A stretch of 22,107 nt of DNA, from positions 1-22,107 of the forward strand of contig CANRLY010000006.1 in the NCBI GenBank assembly GCA_947631585.1, read 5' to 3'. Source of the stretch: an uncultured Clostridia bacterium. Its GTDB lineage: Bacteria > Bacillota > Clostridia > Oscillospirales > Ruminococcaceae. Below the pieces are notes generated by a model, which worked only from the letters and a program-made list of their open reading frames with translations, had not been told where the DNA came from and ran no database searches. Position 1 is the first letter of the stretch; each line of letters opens with the position of its first letter. Position numbers and translations under genes: made by a program. Below, in pieces: positions 1 through 7,870 of this stretch.

Positions 1-1760
1 AGCTGGAGATGATGCGTCTTATTGAAAGGCTGGGACTTTCCGGCGCAAAGGGGGCAGTCCTCAGCGGAGACATCGGTGAAAGTAGTGACATTCAGGAAAA
101 GAAGCTGTCGTTGAAAGACCTGCCGAAGTTTGAAACTGCCGTTCTGAGCGAAAGTGATATTTCTGAGATGGCAGAAAAAGAAAGCTGCTTTATCTATGAC
201 GGGCAGGAACTGAAAGTCTCTTATCAGAACAAGATATTTCGTACCGGCGACAAGCAGCTGGCGCTTGAATACTTTGAAACGCCCGGCGAAAAGACCTGCT
301 TTGAGGGAAAGACCGCTTACAAGGAAGCTTTTGCCAACGGCAGGCAGCTGAACGGTCTGGTGTTTGCCTGCGACCTGGCAGGGTATCTTCTGAACTCGCA
401 GTCAAGCGATTACACTGTAGAGAACCTATGCCTAGCGTACAAGGCGGTCTACCGCTCGGACGTCGGCGACGGTCTTGCAGACATTGCAAGCATAAAGGCT
501 CTGAGCATATGCCTGAAAAGTCAGCTGGAACTTACCGGCAGCGACAAGCTGTTTTATGAGATAGAACTTCCCCTTTGCGAAGTGCTGGCTTCTATGGAAG
601 TAATAGGCGTAAGGGCGGACATACAAGGTATAAAGGACTTCGGGGTCATGCTGTCTGAGAACATAGAAAACGTGTCCGGGGAGATCTATGCGCTTGCCGG
701 AAAGGTTTTCAACATTCTTTCTCCAAAGCAGCTGGGTATCGTTTTGTTTGAGGACCTGGGGCTTCCTGTAAAGAAAAAGACCAAAAGCGGCTACTCCACC
801 AATGCGGAGGTGCTGGAGGTGCTTGTGGACAAGCACCCGATAATTCCGCTGATACTGGAATACAGGACGCTCACAAAGCTCAATTCCACCTATGTGGAGG
901 GGCTGCTCAAAGAGGTAAAGCCGGACGGTCGGGTACATTCGGTGTTCAAGCAGACTGAGACAAGGACCGGACGTATCTCGTCCACAGAGCCGAATATGCA
1001 GAATATCCCCGTCAGAAAAGAACTGGGCAGGAACATGAGAAAGTTCTTTATCGCAAAGGACGGCTGCGTTTTGCTGGACGCAGATTACAGTCAGATAGAA
1101 CTGAGAGTTCTGGCATCAGTCTGCGGCGACGAGAATATGCAGCGTGCTTTTCTGGAGGGCAAGGACATTCACACCAGCACGGCGGCACAGGTATTCAATA
1201 TGCCGGAAGATTTTGTCAGACCTGAAATGCGTTCTGCTGCAAAAGCTGTTAATTTCGGGATAATTTACGGAATAGGGGCTTTTTCTCTTTCAAAAGATAT
1301 AAATGTCTCTGTGGCGGAAGCTAAGAGATATATACAGAATTACCTGAACAACTACCCGAAGGTTTCGGAGTTCATGGATAAGACTGTGGCGGACGGAATG
1401 AAGAACGGTTACGTCACCACCATATTCGGCAGACGTCGGTACATTCCCGAACTCGCCTCCTCTAACAAGACGGTGCAGGCTTTCGGGAAACGGGCGGCAA
1501 TGAACGCTCCGATACAGGGGGCTGCCGCCGACATTATCAAGATCGCAATGGTGCGTGTTTACAAGCGGCTGAAAGAAGAAAAGCTGGAGGCAAAACTGAT
1601 ACTTCAGGTGCATGACGAACTTATCATCGAATCATCGGAAGCTCACGCAGAAAGGGCGGCTGTGATACTCAAAGAGGAAATGGAAAACTGCGTTGAACTG
1701 GCAGTTCCCATGACTGTGGAGGTCAACAGCGGTCGCAGCTGGTACGATGCCAAAGGCTGA
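1..1760 (+). CDS. polA: DNA polymerase I, C-terminal part (5' end outside window)
   Basis: Family A DNA polymerase, which fills gaps during excision repair and Okazaki-fragment maturation. The reading frame is open to the left edge, so the gene starts upstream; about 583 residues are visible of a usual 850-900, and the N-terminal 5'-3' nuclease domain is outside. Counting from the ATG at base 9, the polymerase motifs are all present: TGRISS with the following NMQNIP, motif A DYSQIELR (about 359-366), motif B KAVNFGIIYG (about 412-421) and motif C VHDEL (about 534-538). The catalytic aspartates of motifs A and C are intact. The 3'-5' exonuclease-like region lacks a recognisable DxE motif (CFIYDGQEL stands in the expected place), so proofreading is probably absent, as in several Gram-positive Pol I enzymes. 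No terminator is visible after the TGA; the lacI-type promoter begins 23 bases later. Confidence 0.96.
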   Translation, partial: LEMMRLIERLGLSGAKGAVLSGDIGESSDIQEKKLSLKDLPKFETAVLSESDISEMAEKESCFIYDGQELKVSYQNKIFRTGDKQLALEYFETPGEKTCFEGKTAYKEAFANGRQLNGLVFACDLAGYLLNSQSSDYTVENLCLAYKAVYRSDVGDGLADIASIKALSICLKSQLELTGSDKLFYEIELPLCEVLASMEVIGVRADIQGIKDFGVMLSENIENVSGEIYALAGKVFNILSPKQLGIVLFEDLGLPVKKKTKSGYSTNAEVLEVLVDKHPIIPLILEYRTLTKLNSTYVEGLLKEVKPDGRVHSVFKQTETRTGRISSTEPNMQNIPVRKELGRNMRKFFIAKDGCVLLDADYSQIELRVLASVCGDENMQRAFLEGKDIHTSTAAQVFNMPEDFVRPEMRSAAKAVNFGIIYGIGAFSLSKDINVSVAEAKRYIQNYLNNYPKVSEFMDKTVADGMKNGYVTTIFGRRRYIPELASSNKTVQAFGKRAAMNAPIQGAAADIIKIAMVRVYKRLKEEKLEAKLILQVHDELIIESSEAHAERAAVILKEEMENCVELAVPMTVEVNSGRSWYDAKG

Positions 1761-1783
1761 CGGAAGTTTTTATAAGAAATTTG

Positions 1784-1812
1784 TTGAAATTTATTTTTCG
1801 GTATGATACAAT
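1784..1812 (+). promoter_or_regulatory. Predicted sigma-A promoter of the LacI-type regulator
   Basis: TTGAAA (1784-1789), a 17-base spacer and TACAAT (1807-1812), with a TG at 1804-1805 one base before the -10, giving an extended -10. It lies between the polA stop and the regulator start, leaving a leader of about 75 bases. Confidence 0.72.
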
Positions 1813-1833
1813 ATTAAATAGAAATCAAGAAAT

Positions 1834-1843
1834 CAAAGCTTTG
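1834..1843. promoter_or_regulatory. Palindrome CAAAGCTTTG, possible auto-operator
   Basis: A perfect 10-base palindrome just downstream of the predicted promoter and upstream of a LacI/GalR-type gene. This is a usual place for an autoregulatory operator. The centre is GC, whereas most LacI-family operators have CG at the centre, so the assignment is tentative. Confidence 0.3.
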
Positions 1844-1894
1844 TTCCGGCAAAATATCAGATAATGCACCGGTCTCAACAGAAAGGAAACGCTT

Positions 1895-2893
1895 ATGGGA
1901 GTTACTATAAAAGATGTGGCAAGGGCGGCAGGAGTGTCTGTGGCAACTGTTTCAAGAGTCCTCAACGGCAGTGCGAACGTTTCCGCATCTGCGGCAGAAT
2001 TGGTAAACAACGCCATCGAGGAGCTGCACTACAGTCCGAATTTTCTTGGCAGGAACCTGCGCAAATGCGAAACCAATGTTATTCTGGTGATACAGCCCAC
2101 CTCGGTACATTCGCTTTACGCCGAAATAATCTCAGGTATGCAGGAGGCTGCTTCAAAGCACGGCTATGACATTATCGCTACCACGTCTTACGGTATGGGC
2201 GAGCATGAAACAAGGCAGATGAAAATGCTTTTCAACCGGACGGTGGACGGGGCTGTGCTTCTCGGCACGCAGTATGATGCGCAAACTATAAACAAGCTGG
2301 CTGAAAACTACGATATCGCCTTGTGCTGCGAAGGCATAGAGGGCGCAAACGTCCTTACGGTGACGGTGAACGATGAACAGGCAGCCTACGATGCGGCTTC
2401 CGCTCTCATAAGGAAAGGTCACAAAAAAATCGGTATCATTTCCACAAACTCGGACGCCATGTCCTCGATATATAGGGAAAAAGGCTATTTAAGGGCTTTG
2501 GAAGAACACAACATACCTATCTGTCAAGACTACATTTACAGGGATTCTTACGATTACGAAAACGGAAAAAAGGCAGTTCAAAAGTTCATGGCGCTGAAAG
2601 AGCCGCCGACTGCTGTGTTTGCGGTATCTGACATACTTGCGGCGGCTGCGATAAAGACCACCATCGAAATGGGTCTGACAGTCGGCAAGGACCTGGCAAT
2701 ACTGGGATTTGACAACATTGCCCTTTCGGAGATGTTTATTCCTACCATATCGACTGTTTCCCAGCCCTGTCGGGAGATGGGTATGTTCACCATAGAGAAG
2801 CTTATTTCAAACATAACCAGCAATGAAAAGGACAACAAATATTACAAAATGCCCCATGAAATAATTCTCAGGCAATCCACCGGCGATCAATAA
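1895..2893 (+). CDS. LacI/GalR-family transcriptional regulator
   Basis: A 332-residue sugar-type repressor of normal family length. The N-terminus MGVTIKDVARAAGVSVATVS is the family helix-turn-helix, followed by SRVLNG and the hinge helix region around residues 45-58 (YSPNFLGRNLR). The rest is a periplasmic-binding-protein-like effector domain with the usual NDEQAAYDAA, GHKKIGII, PTAVFAVSD and LAILGFDNIALSEM segments and the C-terminal ISTVSQP stretch. The ATG follows AAAGGAAAC at 1882-1890. The gene has its own promoter and terminator and stands alone between polA and a convergent tautomerase gene, with no sugar transporter or hydrolase beside it. Its ligand and targets therefore cannot be read from context; control of distant carbohydrate genes and of itself is likely. 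Confidence 0.93.
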   Translation: MGVTIKDVARAAGVSVATVSRVLNGSANVSASAAELVNNAIEELHYSPNFLGRNLRKCETNVILVIQPTSVHSLYAEIISGMQEAASKHGYDIIATTSYGMGEHETRQMKMLFNRTVDGAVLLGTQYDAQTINKLAENYDIALCCEGIEGANVLTVTVNDEQAAYDAASALIRKGHKKIGIISTNSDAMSSIYREKGYLRALEEHNIPICQDYIYRDSYDYENGKKAVQKFMALKEPPTAVFAVSDILAAAAIKTTIEMGLTVGKDLAILGFDNIALSEMFIPTISTVSQPCREMGMFTIEKLISNITSNEKDNKYYKMPHEIILRQSTGDQ

Positions 2894-2897
2894 GAGA

Positions 2898-2937
2898 AAG
2901 ACCTCACAGCTTCGGAAGCTATGAGGTCTTGTTTTTT
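2898..2937 (+). terminator. Rho-independent terminator of the LacI-type gene
   Basis: Stem AAGACCTCA and AGCTT paired with AAGCT and TGAGGTCTT, with one C-A mismatch and a CGG loop, ending at 2930. A T run (2932-2937) follows. It lies between convergent genes and may also end the minus-strand tautomerase transcript, although the T tract on that side is poorer. Confidence 0.88.
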
Positions 2938-2938
2938 C

Positions 2939-3280
2939 TCAGAAGTTTGAGCCGTTCCAGCCCCAATCAGGGGTCTGGGAATACTTGACATATATCCTTG
3001 CCGGCGTTACCGGGAGCACCGATGAGACGGTTTTTGTCAGTTTCTCGGTAAGGCTGTCCAGAGAGGAGGAGTCCGCTTTTCCATAGATGCTCACGTCCAG
3101 CATGGCGGCAGGGTCGCTGCTTCCCTGAAAATACAGTGAGTATCCGGGCTGTATCCCCACCATGAGCCAGCTCTCGGATTTGCCCGGAACGGCGGTTATA
3201 TCCTTGCCGAAAGCTGTTTTCAAAGCTGTTTTTTCCTCGTCGGAAACGTTGCAGTTGGTTATAACATTGATAAAAGGCAT
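2939..3280 (-). CDS. MIF-like tautomerase-superfamily protein
   Basis: A 113-residue protein resembling macrophage migration inhibitory factor (about 115 residues) along its whole length. It begins MPFINVITN, so after Met removal the N-terminal proline is the presumed catalytic base. PGK (Lys33 without Met) matches the active-site Lys32 of animal MIF, QGSSDP matches its GGSSEP, and the end RIYVKY...WGWNGSNF matches its RVYINY...VGWNNSTF. The CxxC of animal MIF is missing (DPAAML here) and the position of Asn97 is Lys. The start is the ATG at 3280, preceded by AAGGAGG at 8 bases; an upstream ATG at 3349 in frame has no ribosome site and would put residues before the proline. It is a single gene with its own promoter, no signal peptide and no enzyme neighbours, so the natural substrate is unknown. 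Confidence 0.88.
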   Translation of the reverse strand: MPFINVITNCNVSDEEKTALKTAFGKDITAVPGKSESWLMVGIQPGYSLYFQGSSDPAAMLDVSIYGKADSSSLDSLTEKLTKTVSSVLPVTPARIYVKYSQTPDWGWNGSNF

Positions 3281-3337
3281 ATTATTGACCTCCTTAAAAT
3301 GATCGGCGACCCGCACACTGAGCTGCAAGTCATGATA

Positions 3338-3365
3338 ATTATAGCACATTTGCAGAAAATTTCAA
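3338..3365 (-). promoter_or_regulatory. Predicted sigma-A promoter of the MIF-like gene
   Basis: On the minus strand TTGAAA (3365-3360), a 16-base spacer and TATAAT (3343-3338), about 58 bases before the ATG at 3280. It is divergent from the promoter of the next gene. Confidence 0.72.
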
Positions 3366-3403
3366 TACTCAGATAAGAAACTATTAAAAATTTTAAAGAA
3401 ATG

Positions 3404-3432
3404 TTGCTTTTTTGAGGCTAAGATGTTATAAT
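3404..3432 (+). promoter_or_regulatory. Predicted sigma-A promoter of the DUF3237-like/CotH pair
   Basis: TTGCTT (3404-3409), a 17-base spacer and a perfect TATAAT (3427-3432), with TG at 3424-3425 making an extended -10. The ATG at 3450 follows after an AAAGGTGA ribosome site, so the leader is very short. Confidence 0.77.
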
Positions 3433-3449
3433 AGTTCAAAGGTGATAAT

Positions 3450-3830
3450 ATGGAAGAACTGTTTGTCATAGAAGCGAATATCTCAGGTGCAGAGAGCGTC
3501 AAAGGGCAGAATTGTGATGTTACCATGGTAAGCTTCGGCGGAACGGCTCACGGGAAGTATTTCAGTGGGAAAGTTATCGGCTGCGGAGTGGACACGCAAA
3601 AGTCGTCCGGCGGAAAATGCCTGCTTTCAGCAAGGTATATGCTGGAGGGCAAAGACATCTGCGGCGAAGTTCACAGAGTATTCATTGAAAACAACGGAAG
3701 CTTTGAAAATGGGTTTGTCCCTGAGATAGTTACGGACAGCAAAGCCCTTGGGGATCTGGTAAACGGTCCGCTGAAAGCTGAAGTAAGCGGCAGCGGAAAC
3801 AGTGTGACGATCAGGATATTCAGGCTATAG
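3450..3830 (+). CDS. DUF3237-like small protein
   Basis: A 126-residue cytoplasmic protein with no signal peptide or membrane segment. GKYFSGKVIGCGVDTQ, then CLLSARYMLEGKDICGEVHRVFIENNG, resembles the DUF3237 pattern in which an xYFxGxVxxxGxD stretch is followed by an (A/D)RYxLE strand; members form a small beta-barrel and mostly lack a known function. This family call rests on motif resemblance only. The gene has a good promoter 18 bases upstream, and the CotH-type lipoprotein follows after 37 bases without a visible terminator or second promoter, so the two are probably cotranscribed. A role linked to the cell surface could be guessed from that pairing, but nothing in the protein itself shows it. 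Confidence 0.7.
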   Translation: MEELFVIEANISGAESVKGQNCDVTMVSFGGTAHGKYFSGKVIGCGVDTQKSSGGKCLLSARYMLEGKDICGEVHRVFIENNGSFENGFVPEIVTDSKALGDLVNGPLKAEVSGSGNSVTIRIFRL

Positions 3831-3867
3831 CAAAAGCGTTCCATTATATTTGAAGAGGGGTGCGGTC

Positions 3868-5406
3868 ATGAAAAAAAGATCACTGGCGGTAAGTCTTGCG
3901 ATATGCCTTTTGCTGGGAAGCTGCTCGGCTGAAAGTCCGCAAAGCAACAAGGAAAAAGTCACAGAGCAGACGACGGTAAGCTCCACAACCACCACCGCCG
4001 CCTCCGAAACGGCTGCTCCCGTTACTCTTCCGCCTGAGCCGGAGCAGGTGGTGAACGACGCTCCGGCAACTTACGAAAGTTTTGGCATAGACAAGTCGGA
4101 GAAAACGGATTTTAACCGGAAAGTCATCGAAAACACCAAACTTCCCATAGTAAGCGTTACCACCAAAGACGATGAGAAGATAGTTTCGCTGGACGAGTAC
4201 GTTTCCTGCGTGGTAGATGTTTTCAACTGCGATGAAGCGCAGATACTGGACGAAGCTTCCGCCGGAATACGGGTAAGAGGAAATTCCAGCGCATTTTACG
4301 GAGACGTCAGCGAGATACTGAAAAACACCGTGCCTTACAGAATAAAGTTTGACAGCCGGACAAATATGCTGGGCATGAACGGCGGCGCTGAGTGCAAGAG
4401 CTGGGTGCTGCTAAAGTCCGACTGGGACCTTATACGCAACGACATCGCTTTCAGGTTTGGCAGGGCTATCATCGGCGACAACGCTTTCTGTTCAGACTCA
4501 CGGTTCGTACATTTATATGTAAACGAAAAGTTTCAGGGCATATACGTTTTGTGCGAACAATGCCAGGTGGACAAAGAAAGAGTTGACATTACCGAACCGG
4601 AAGCCGGTTACACCGGAACGGACATAGGCTATTACCTGGAACTTGACAATTACGCCATGTCAGACCCGGATAATCACTATGTTTCCATGGACTACGGCGG
4701 ATACGAAGTTACCGACATCGAGGGAGAGACCAGGCAATTTGTTTCGGCGGAATATTCCATAAAGAACGATCTTTACTCACAGGAGCAGATAGACTTCATC
4801 AGCAAGTACCTGCACGGCGTGTTCGAGATAGTTTACAGAGCCTGTGAAAAAGGCGAATATCTTACTTTTGATGATAATTATGAACTGGTGGAAAGCGATC
4901 TCACTTCGGCGGAAGAAGCTGTAAGCGCAGTGATGGACGTTCAGTCGGTGGTGGATATGTATCTGCTCTACGAGATAGTACACGACTACGACTGCGGTGA
5001 GGGAAGCTTCTATATGTGCGTGGACATGGCTGAAAACAGCAAATGCCCGAAATTGCAGTTCACTTCGCCCTGGGATTTCAACTGGGCATACAACGACAGT
5101 TCACAAAGGTATTGGGCGGCTGCATTTTGCGAACAGAGTTTTGCAGATCAGTACGGCGATCGCTCAAATCCTTGGTTCATAATACTTATGAAGCAGGACT
5201 GGTTTGCAGAGCTGGCAAAGGAGAAATGGTCGCAGCTAAAAAGCGAAAATGCGATCGACAGCTGCATAGACGAGGAGATCTCCATTCTGAAAGAATACGA
5301 AAGCGATCTGAACAAAACAGACGAGTGGGCGACTGCCTGTTCCTACGACCTGCTGGACTGGATATACGACAGGATAGACTGGCTGGACAAGACCTTTCTC
5401 GGTTAA
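3868..5406 (+). CDS. CotH-kinase-family lipoprotein
   Basis: A 512-residue exported lipoprotein. Residues 1-18 are a signal peptide ending in LLGS before Cys19 (lipobox). A linker rich in Thr, Ala and Pro follows (about 25-60), then a CotH domain with IRVRGNSS (about 134-141), SWVLLKSDWDLIRNDIA (about 178-195), HLYVNEKFQGIYVLCEQ (about 214-230) and SPWDFNWAYND (about 400-410), which fits the metal-binding DxD/N site. B. subtilis CotH is an atypical kinase that phosphorylates spore-coat proteins; related domains are common in surface and cellulosome proteins of ruminococci. The start is the ATG at 3868, with AGAGGGG 7 bases before it; a TTG at 3850 in frame lacks a ribosome site. Kinase activity and substrate are inferred, and the lipid anchor places the protein outside the membrane. 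Confidence 0.87.
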   Translation: MKKRSLAVSLAICLLLGSCSAESPQSNKEKVTEQTTVSSTTTTAASETAAPVTLPPEPEQVVNDAPATYESFGIDKSEKTDFNRKVIENTKLPIVSVTTKDDEKIVSLDEYVSCVVDVFNCDEAQILDEASAGIRVRGNSSAFYGDVSEILKNTVPYRIKFDSRTNMLGMNGGAECKSWVLLKSDWDLIRNDIAFRFGRAIIGDNAFCSDSRFVHLYVNEKFQGIYVLCEQCQVDKERVDITEPEAGYTGTDIGYYLELDNYAMSDPDNHYVSMDYGGYEVTDIEGETRQFVSAEYSIKNDLYSQEQIDFISKYLHGVFEIVYRACEKGEYLTFDDNYELVESDLTSAEEAVSAVMDVQSVVDMYLLYEIVHDYDCGEGSFYMCVDMAENSKCPKLQFTSPWDFNWAYNDSSQRYWAAAFCEQSFADQYGDRSNPWFIILMKQDWFAELAKEKWSQLKSENAIDSCIDEEISILKEYESDLNKTDEWATACSYDLLDWIYDRIDWLDKTFLG

Positions 5407-5411
5407 AAAGA

Positions 5412-5450
5412 TATCCCTCGATGGTGAAACATCGGGGGATAGTTTATTTT
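5412..5450. terminator. Bidirectional terminator between cotH-type gene and mutS2
   Basis: Twelve-base stem 5412-5423 paired with 5430-5441 (one T.G wobble) around a GTGAAA loop. GTTTATTTTA follows on the plus strand and TCTTTTTAA follows on the minus strand, so it can end both convergent transcripts. Confidence 0.82.
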
Positions 5451-7834
5451 AGTTCAACTATGGTAACTCCGTCCTCGCCCTCGCCGAACGCACCTCTTCT
5501 GGAGCTTTTCACGCTGGGGTGCTTTTTCAGGTGGGCACGGACTGCGTTTTTCAGAACGCCTGTTCCTTTGCCGTGGATTATTGTGACTGTGGAGATACCG
5601 CTCATCACGGCGTTGTCGATAAAGCGGTCTACCTCGTAAATGCCCTCGTCCGAAGCATAGCCTCTGATGTCAAGTTCCATCTCAGGGCGTCTGGTCATAC
5701 GGCTCTCGATACTCTTGGTCACTCCTCCATTGGCTTTGACAGAAGAATTATTATAGGTCACCTTTTCTTTTTCCACCAGTCTTAGTTCGGACGCAGCTAT
5801 CTTGGTTTTCATAATACCGACTTGTACGAAGCAGCTGCCGTTGGCGTCAGGCGGAGAAATAAGTATGCCTTTTTTCCCTGTGGCGGCAATTGTAACAGTA
5901 TCGCCTTTTTTATATGGTCTGGGGGGAACATATGCGCTGGCGGTCTCTGAGACGGGGTTTGCCTCGTTATAAAGTCTGTTCACGCCGGTTTTCTGCCTTT
6001 GCTTTGCCCGAACAGCCATTTCAGAGAAGTCAGACTTATCCTTTTGCCTTTTAAGCTCCATAAGTTCATCAACAAGAGCTTGTGATTCTCTTGTGACTTT
6101 TTCAACTATCCGCCTTGCCTCGACCCTGGCTTTTTCGATCTCAGATTCTTTTTCCCGGGCAAGCTGTTCCCTTTCGCTCTGGAGCTGGTCTTTCAGCCGC
6201 TGATTTTCAGTTCTGAGCTTTTTAACCGCAATATCGTCGTTTTCAAAAGCCGCCCTGGCGTTTTCAAGTCTTTCGATAGTTCTTTCAAAGCTCTTGTTTT
6301 CCTCGGAAATAAGCGACTGCGCCTTTTCGATGATACTTTCCTGCAAGCCCAGTCTCTTTGAGATAGCAAAAGCGTTGGACTGCCCCGGCGAACCTATGAC
6401 CAGTTCATATGTAGGGCGGAGGGTCTTGACATCGAACTTACAGGAAGCATTTTCCACGCCATCAGTTTCAAGAGCGTACATTTTCAGTTCCTGATAATGG
6501 GTGGTAGTCACCACACGGGCGTGCTGTTCACGAAGCTTTTCTATGACCGCCACCGCAAGGGCAGCTCCCTCCACCGGATCAGTGCCAGAACCCAGCTCGT
6601 CGATCAGCACAAGGCTTTGGAAGTCCGCCTTATCCACTATTTCGATAACTTTATTCATATGCGCCGAAAAGGTGGAAAGGTTATGTTCTATGGACTGGTC
6701 GTCTCCTATATCCACAAGGATATCCTTGAACACCGATATCCGGCTGCCGTCGGAGGCGGGAATGAACATTCCGCACATTGCCATTGCCGTGAGAAGTCCC
6801 ACAGTTTTCAGGATAACGGTTTTTCCTCCGGTATTAGGGCCTGTTATTATCAGCGAATCATACTCTTCCCCCAGCCGGAAGCTGACCGGCACTACCTGTT
6901 CTTTGGGGATAAGGGGGTGTCTTGCCTTATTGAGGACAACAGAGCCGTCGTCTGTGATATCAGGCTCAGACGAGTTTGTATCTGCGGCATAGTCAGCCTT
7001 GGCAAAATACAGATCCAGTTGAGCGGCGGCGTTCATTCCGGAAATTATTTTTTCCTTTTCAGCGGCGCACTCAGCCGAAAGAGCTGCGATTATACGGTTT
7101 ATCTCGTCCTGTTCCCTGCCCTTTAGAATGCGTATCTCGTTATTAGCTTCCACCACTGCCGCAGGCTCGATAAACAAAGTCGCGCCTGATGAGGAAGTGT
7201 CATGCACAAAGCCGGAGATCTCGTTTTTGTGTTCCGTTTTGACCGGCAGAACGTATCTTCCGTCACGAATAGTCACAACATTGTCCTGCAAGCATTTCTG
7301 CACTGAGGACGACCTTATCATCTTGTCAAGGGAATCTCTTATCTTTGAGCCGGACTGGGCTATTTTTCTTCTGATATCCGCAAGTTCTGCGCTTGCCTCG
7401 TCAGCTATCTCATCTTCGCTGATTATTGAAACTTCCAGTTTCTTTTCAAGCTGTCTGTCGGGAAAGAGGCAGTCAAACAGGTAACTCAGCCTTAGTTCAC
7501 CGTCTTTTTCTATTTCGCCATACCACTCTGAAAGTTCCCTTATCTGGTATAGCACCCGTCTTATCTCGATGAGTTCTTTTAATGTAAGAGAAGCGCCTGA
7601 ATCCGCTCTTTCCAGAGAGGGAGCGGCGTTTACAAAGTCGATAAAGACCGGACTGCCATAGCGTATGGAAAGTTCCAGAGCTTCGGCGGTCTTTTTAATT
7701 TCGTCGATGACCAGCTCTTTATCGTTTGACGGTTCAAGCGACAGAGCTTTTTCTTTTGTCATGGCGTTGGAACAATGCTCCGACAGGCGTTTAAGTATCT
7801 TATGAAGTTCCAGCGCCTCATAATATTTATTCAT
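5444..7834 (-). CDS. mutS2: MutS2 endonuclease/ATPase with Smr domain
   Basis: A 796-residue protein of normal MutS2 length. It has an N-terminal coiled core, an ABC-type ATPase with Walker A GPNTGGKT (about 332-339) and Walker B region LIDELGSGTDP, a long charged coiled coil (about 515-605), and a C-terminal Smr domain carrying LDIRGY and IHGKGTGVL. The N-terminal mismatch-recognition domain of MutS is lacking, which distinguishes it from MutS1. In Bacillus MutS2 binds collided ribosomes and in other bacteria it suppresses recombination; which role applies here cannot be told. It lies 36 bases behind recO and is probably the last gene of that operon. The ATG at 7834 has an in-frame stop three codons upstream, so no longer start is possible, yet its GGAGG lies 24 bases away with a hairpin between (listed separately). 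Confidence 0.95.
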   Translation of the reverse strand: MNKYYEALELHKILKRLSEHCSNAMTKEKALSLEPSNDKELVIDEIKKTAEALELSIRYGSPVFIDFVNAAPSLERADSGASLTLKELIEIRRVLYQIRELSEWYGEIEKDGELRLSYLFDCLFPDRQLEKKLEVSIISEDEIADEASAELADIRRKIAQSGSKIRDSLDKMIRSSSVQKCLQDNVVTIRDGRYVLPVKTEHKNEISGFVHDTSSSGATLFIEPAAVVEANNEIRILKGREQDEINRIIAALSAECAAEKEKIISGMNAAAQLDLYFAKADYAADTNSSEPDITDDGSVVLNKARHPLIPKEQVVPVSFRLGEEYDSLIITGPNTGGKTVILKTVGLLTAMAMCGMFIPASDGSRISVFKDILVDIGDDQSIEHNLSTFSAHMNKVIEIVDKADFQSLVLIDELGSGTDPVEGAALAVAVIEKLREQHARVVTTTHYQELKMYALETDGVENASCKFDVKTLRPTYELVIGSPGQSNAFAISKRLGLQESIIEKAQSLISEENKSFERTIERLENARAAFENDDIAVKKLRTENQRLKDQLQSEREQLAREKESEIEKARVEARRIVEKVTRESQALVDELMELKRQKDKSDFSEMAVRAKQRQKTGVNRLYNEANPVSETASAYVPPRPYKKGDTVTIAATGKKGILISPPDANGSCFVQVGIMKTKIAASELRLVEKEKVTYNNSSVKANGGVTKSIESRMTRRPEMELDIRGYASDEGIYEVDRFIDNAVMSGISTVTIIHGKGTGVLKNAVRAHLKKHPSVKSSRRGAFGEGEDGVTIVELK

Positions 7835-7863
7835 ACACGTTCAGCTTCTTCAGAAGCTCCTCC
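7835..7863 (-). promoter_or_regulatory. mutS2 ribosome site separated from start by a hairpin
   Basis: On the minus strand GGAGG (7863-7859) is followed directly by a perfect 6-bp hairpin, AGCTTC-TGAA-GAAGCT (7858-7843). Exactly 8 bases and then the ATG follow. If the hairpin stacks, the effective spacing equals that of other genes in the window; linearly it would be 24 bases. Confidence 0.6.
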
Positions 7864-7870
7864 GTTTTCA

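Noticed and set aside
1885..1896. Possible catabolite-responsive element around AAACGCTT at the LacI-type gene start
   Set aside because: Only the inner bases are symmetrical and it coincides with the ribosome site; too weak to call.
5043..5639. Plus-strand ORF across the end of the CotH gene, terminator and mutS2 end
   Set aside because: It runs through a clear bidirectional terminator and two conserved genes in other frames.
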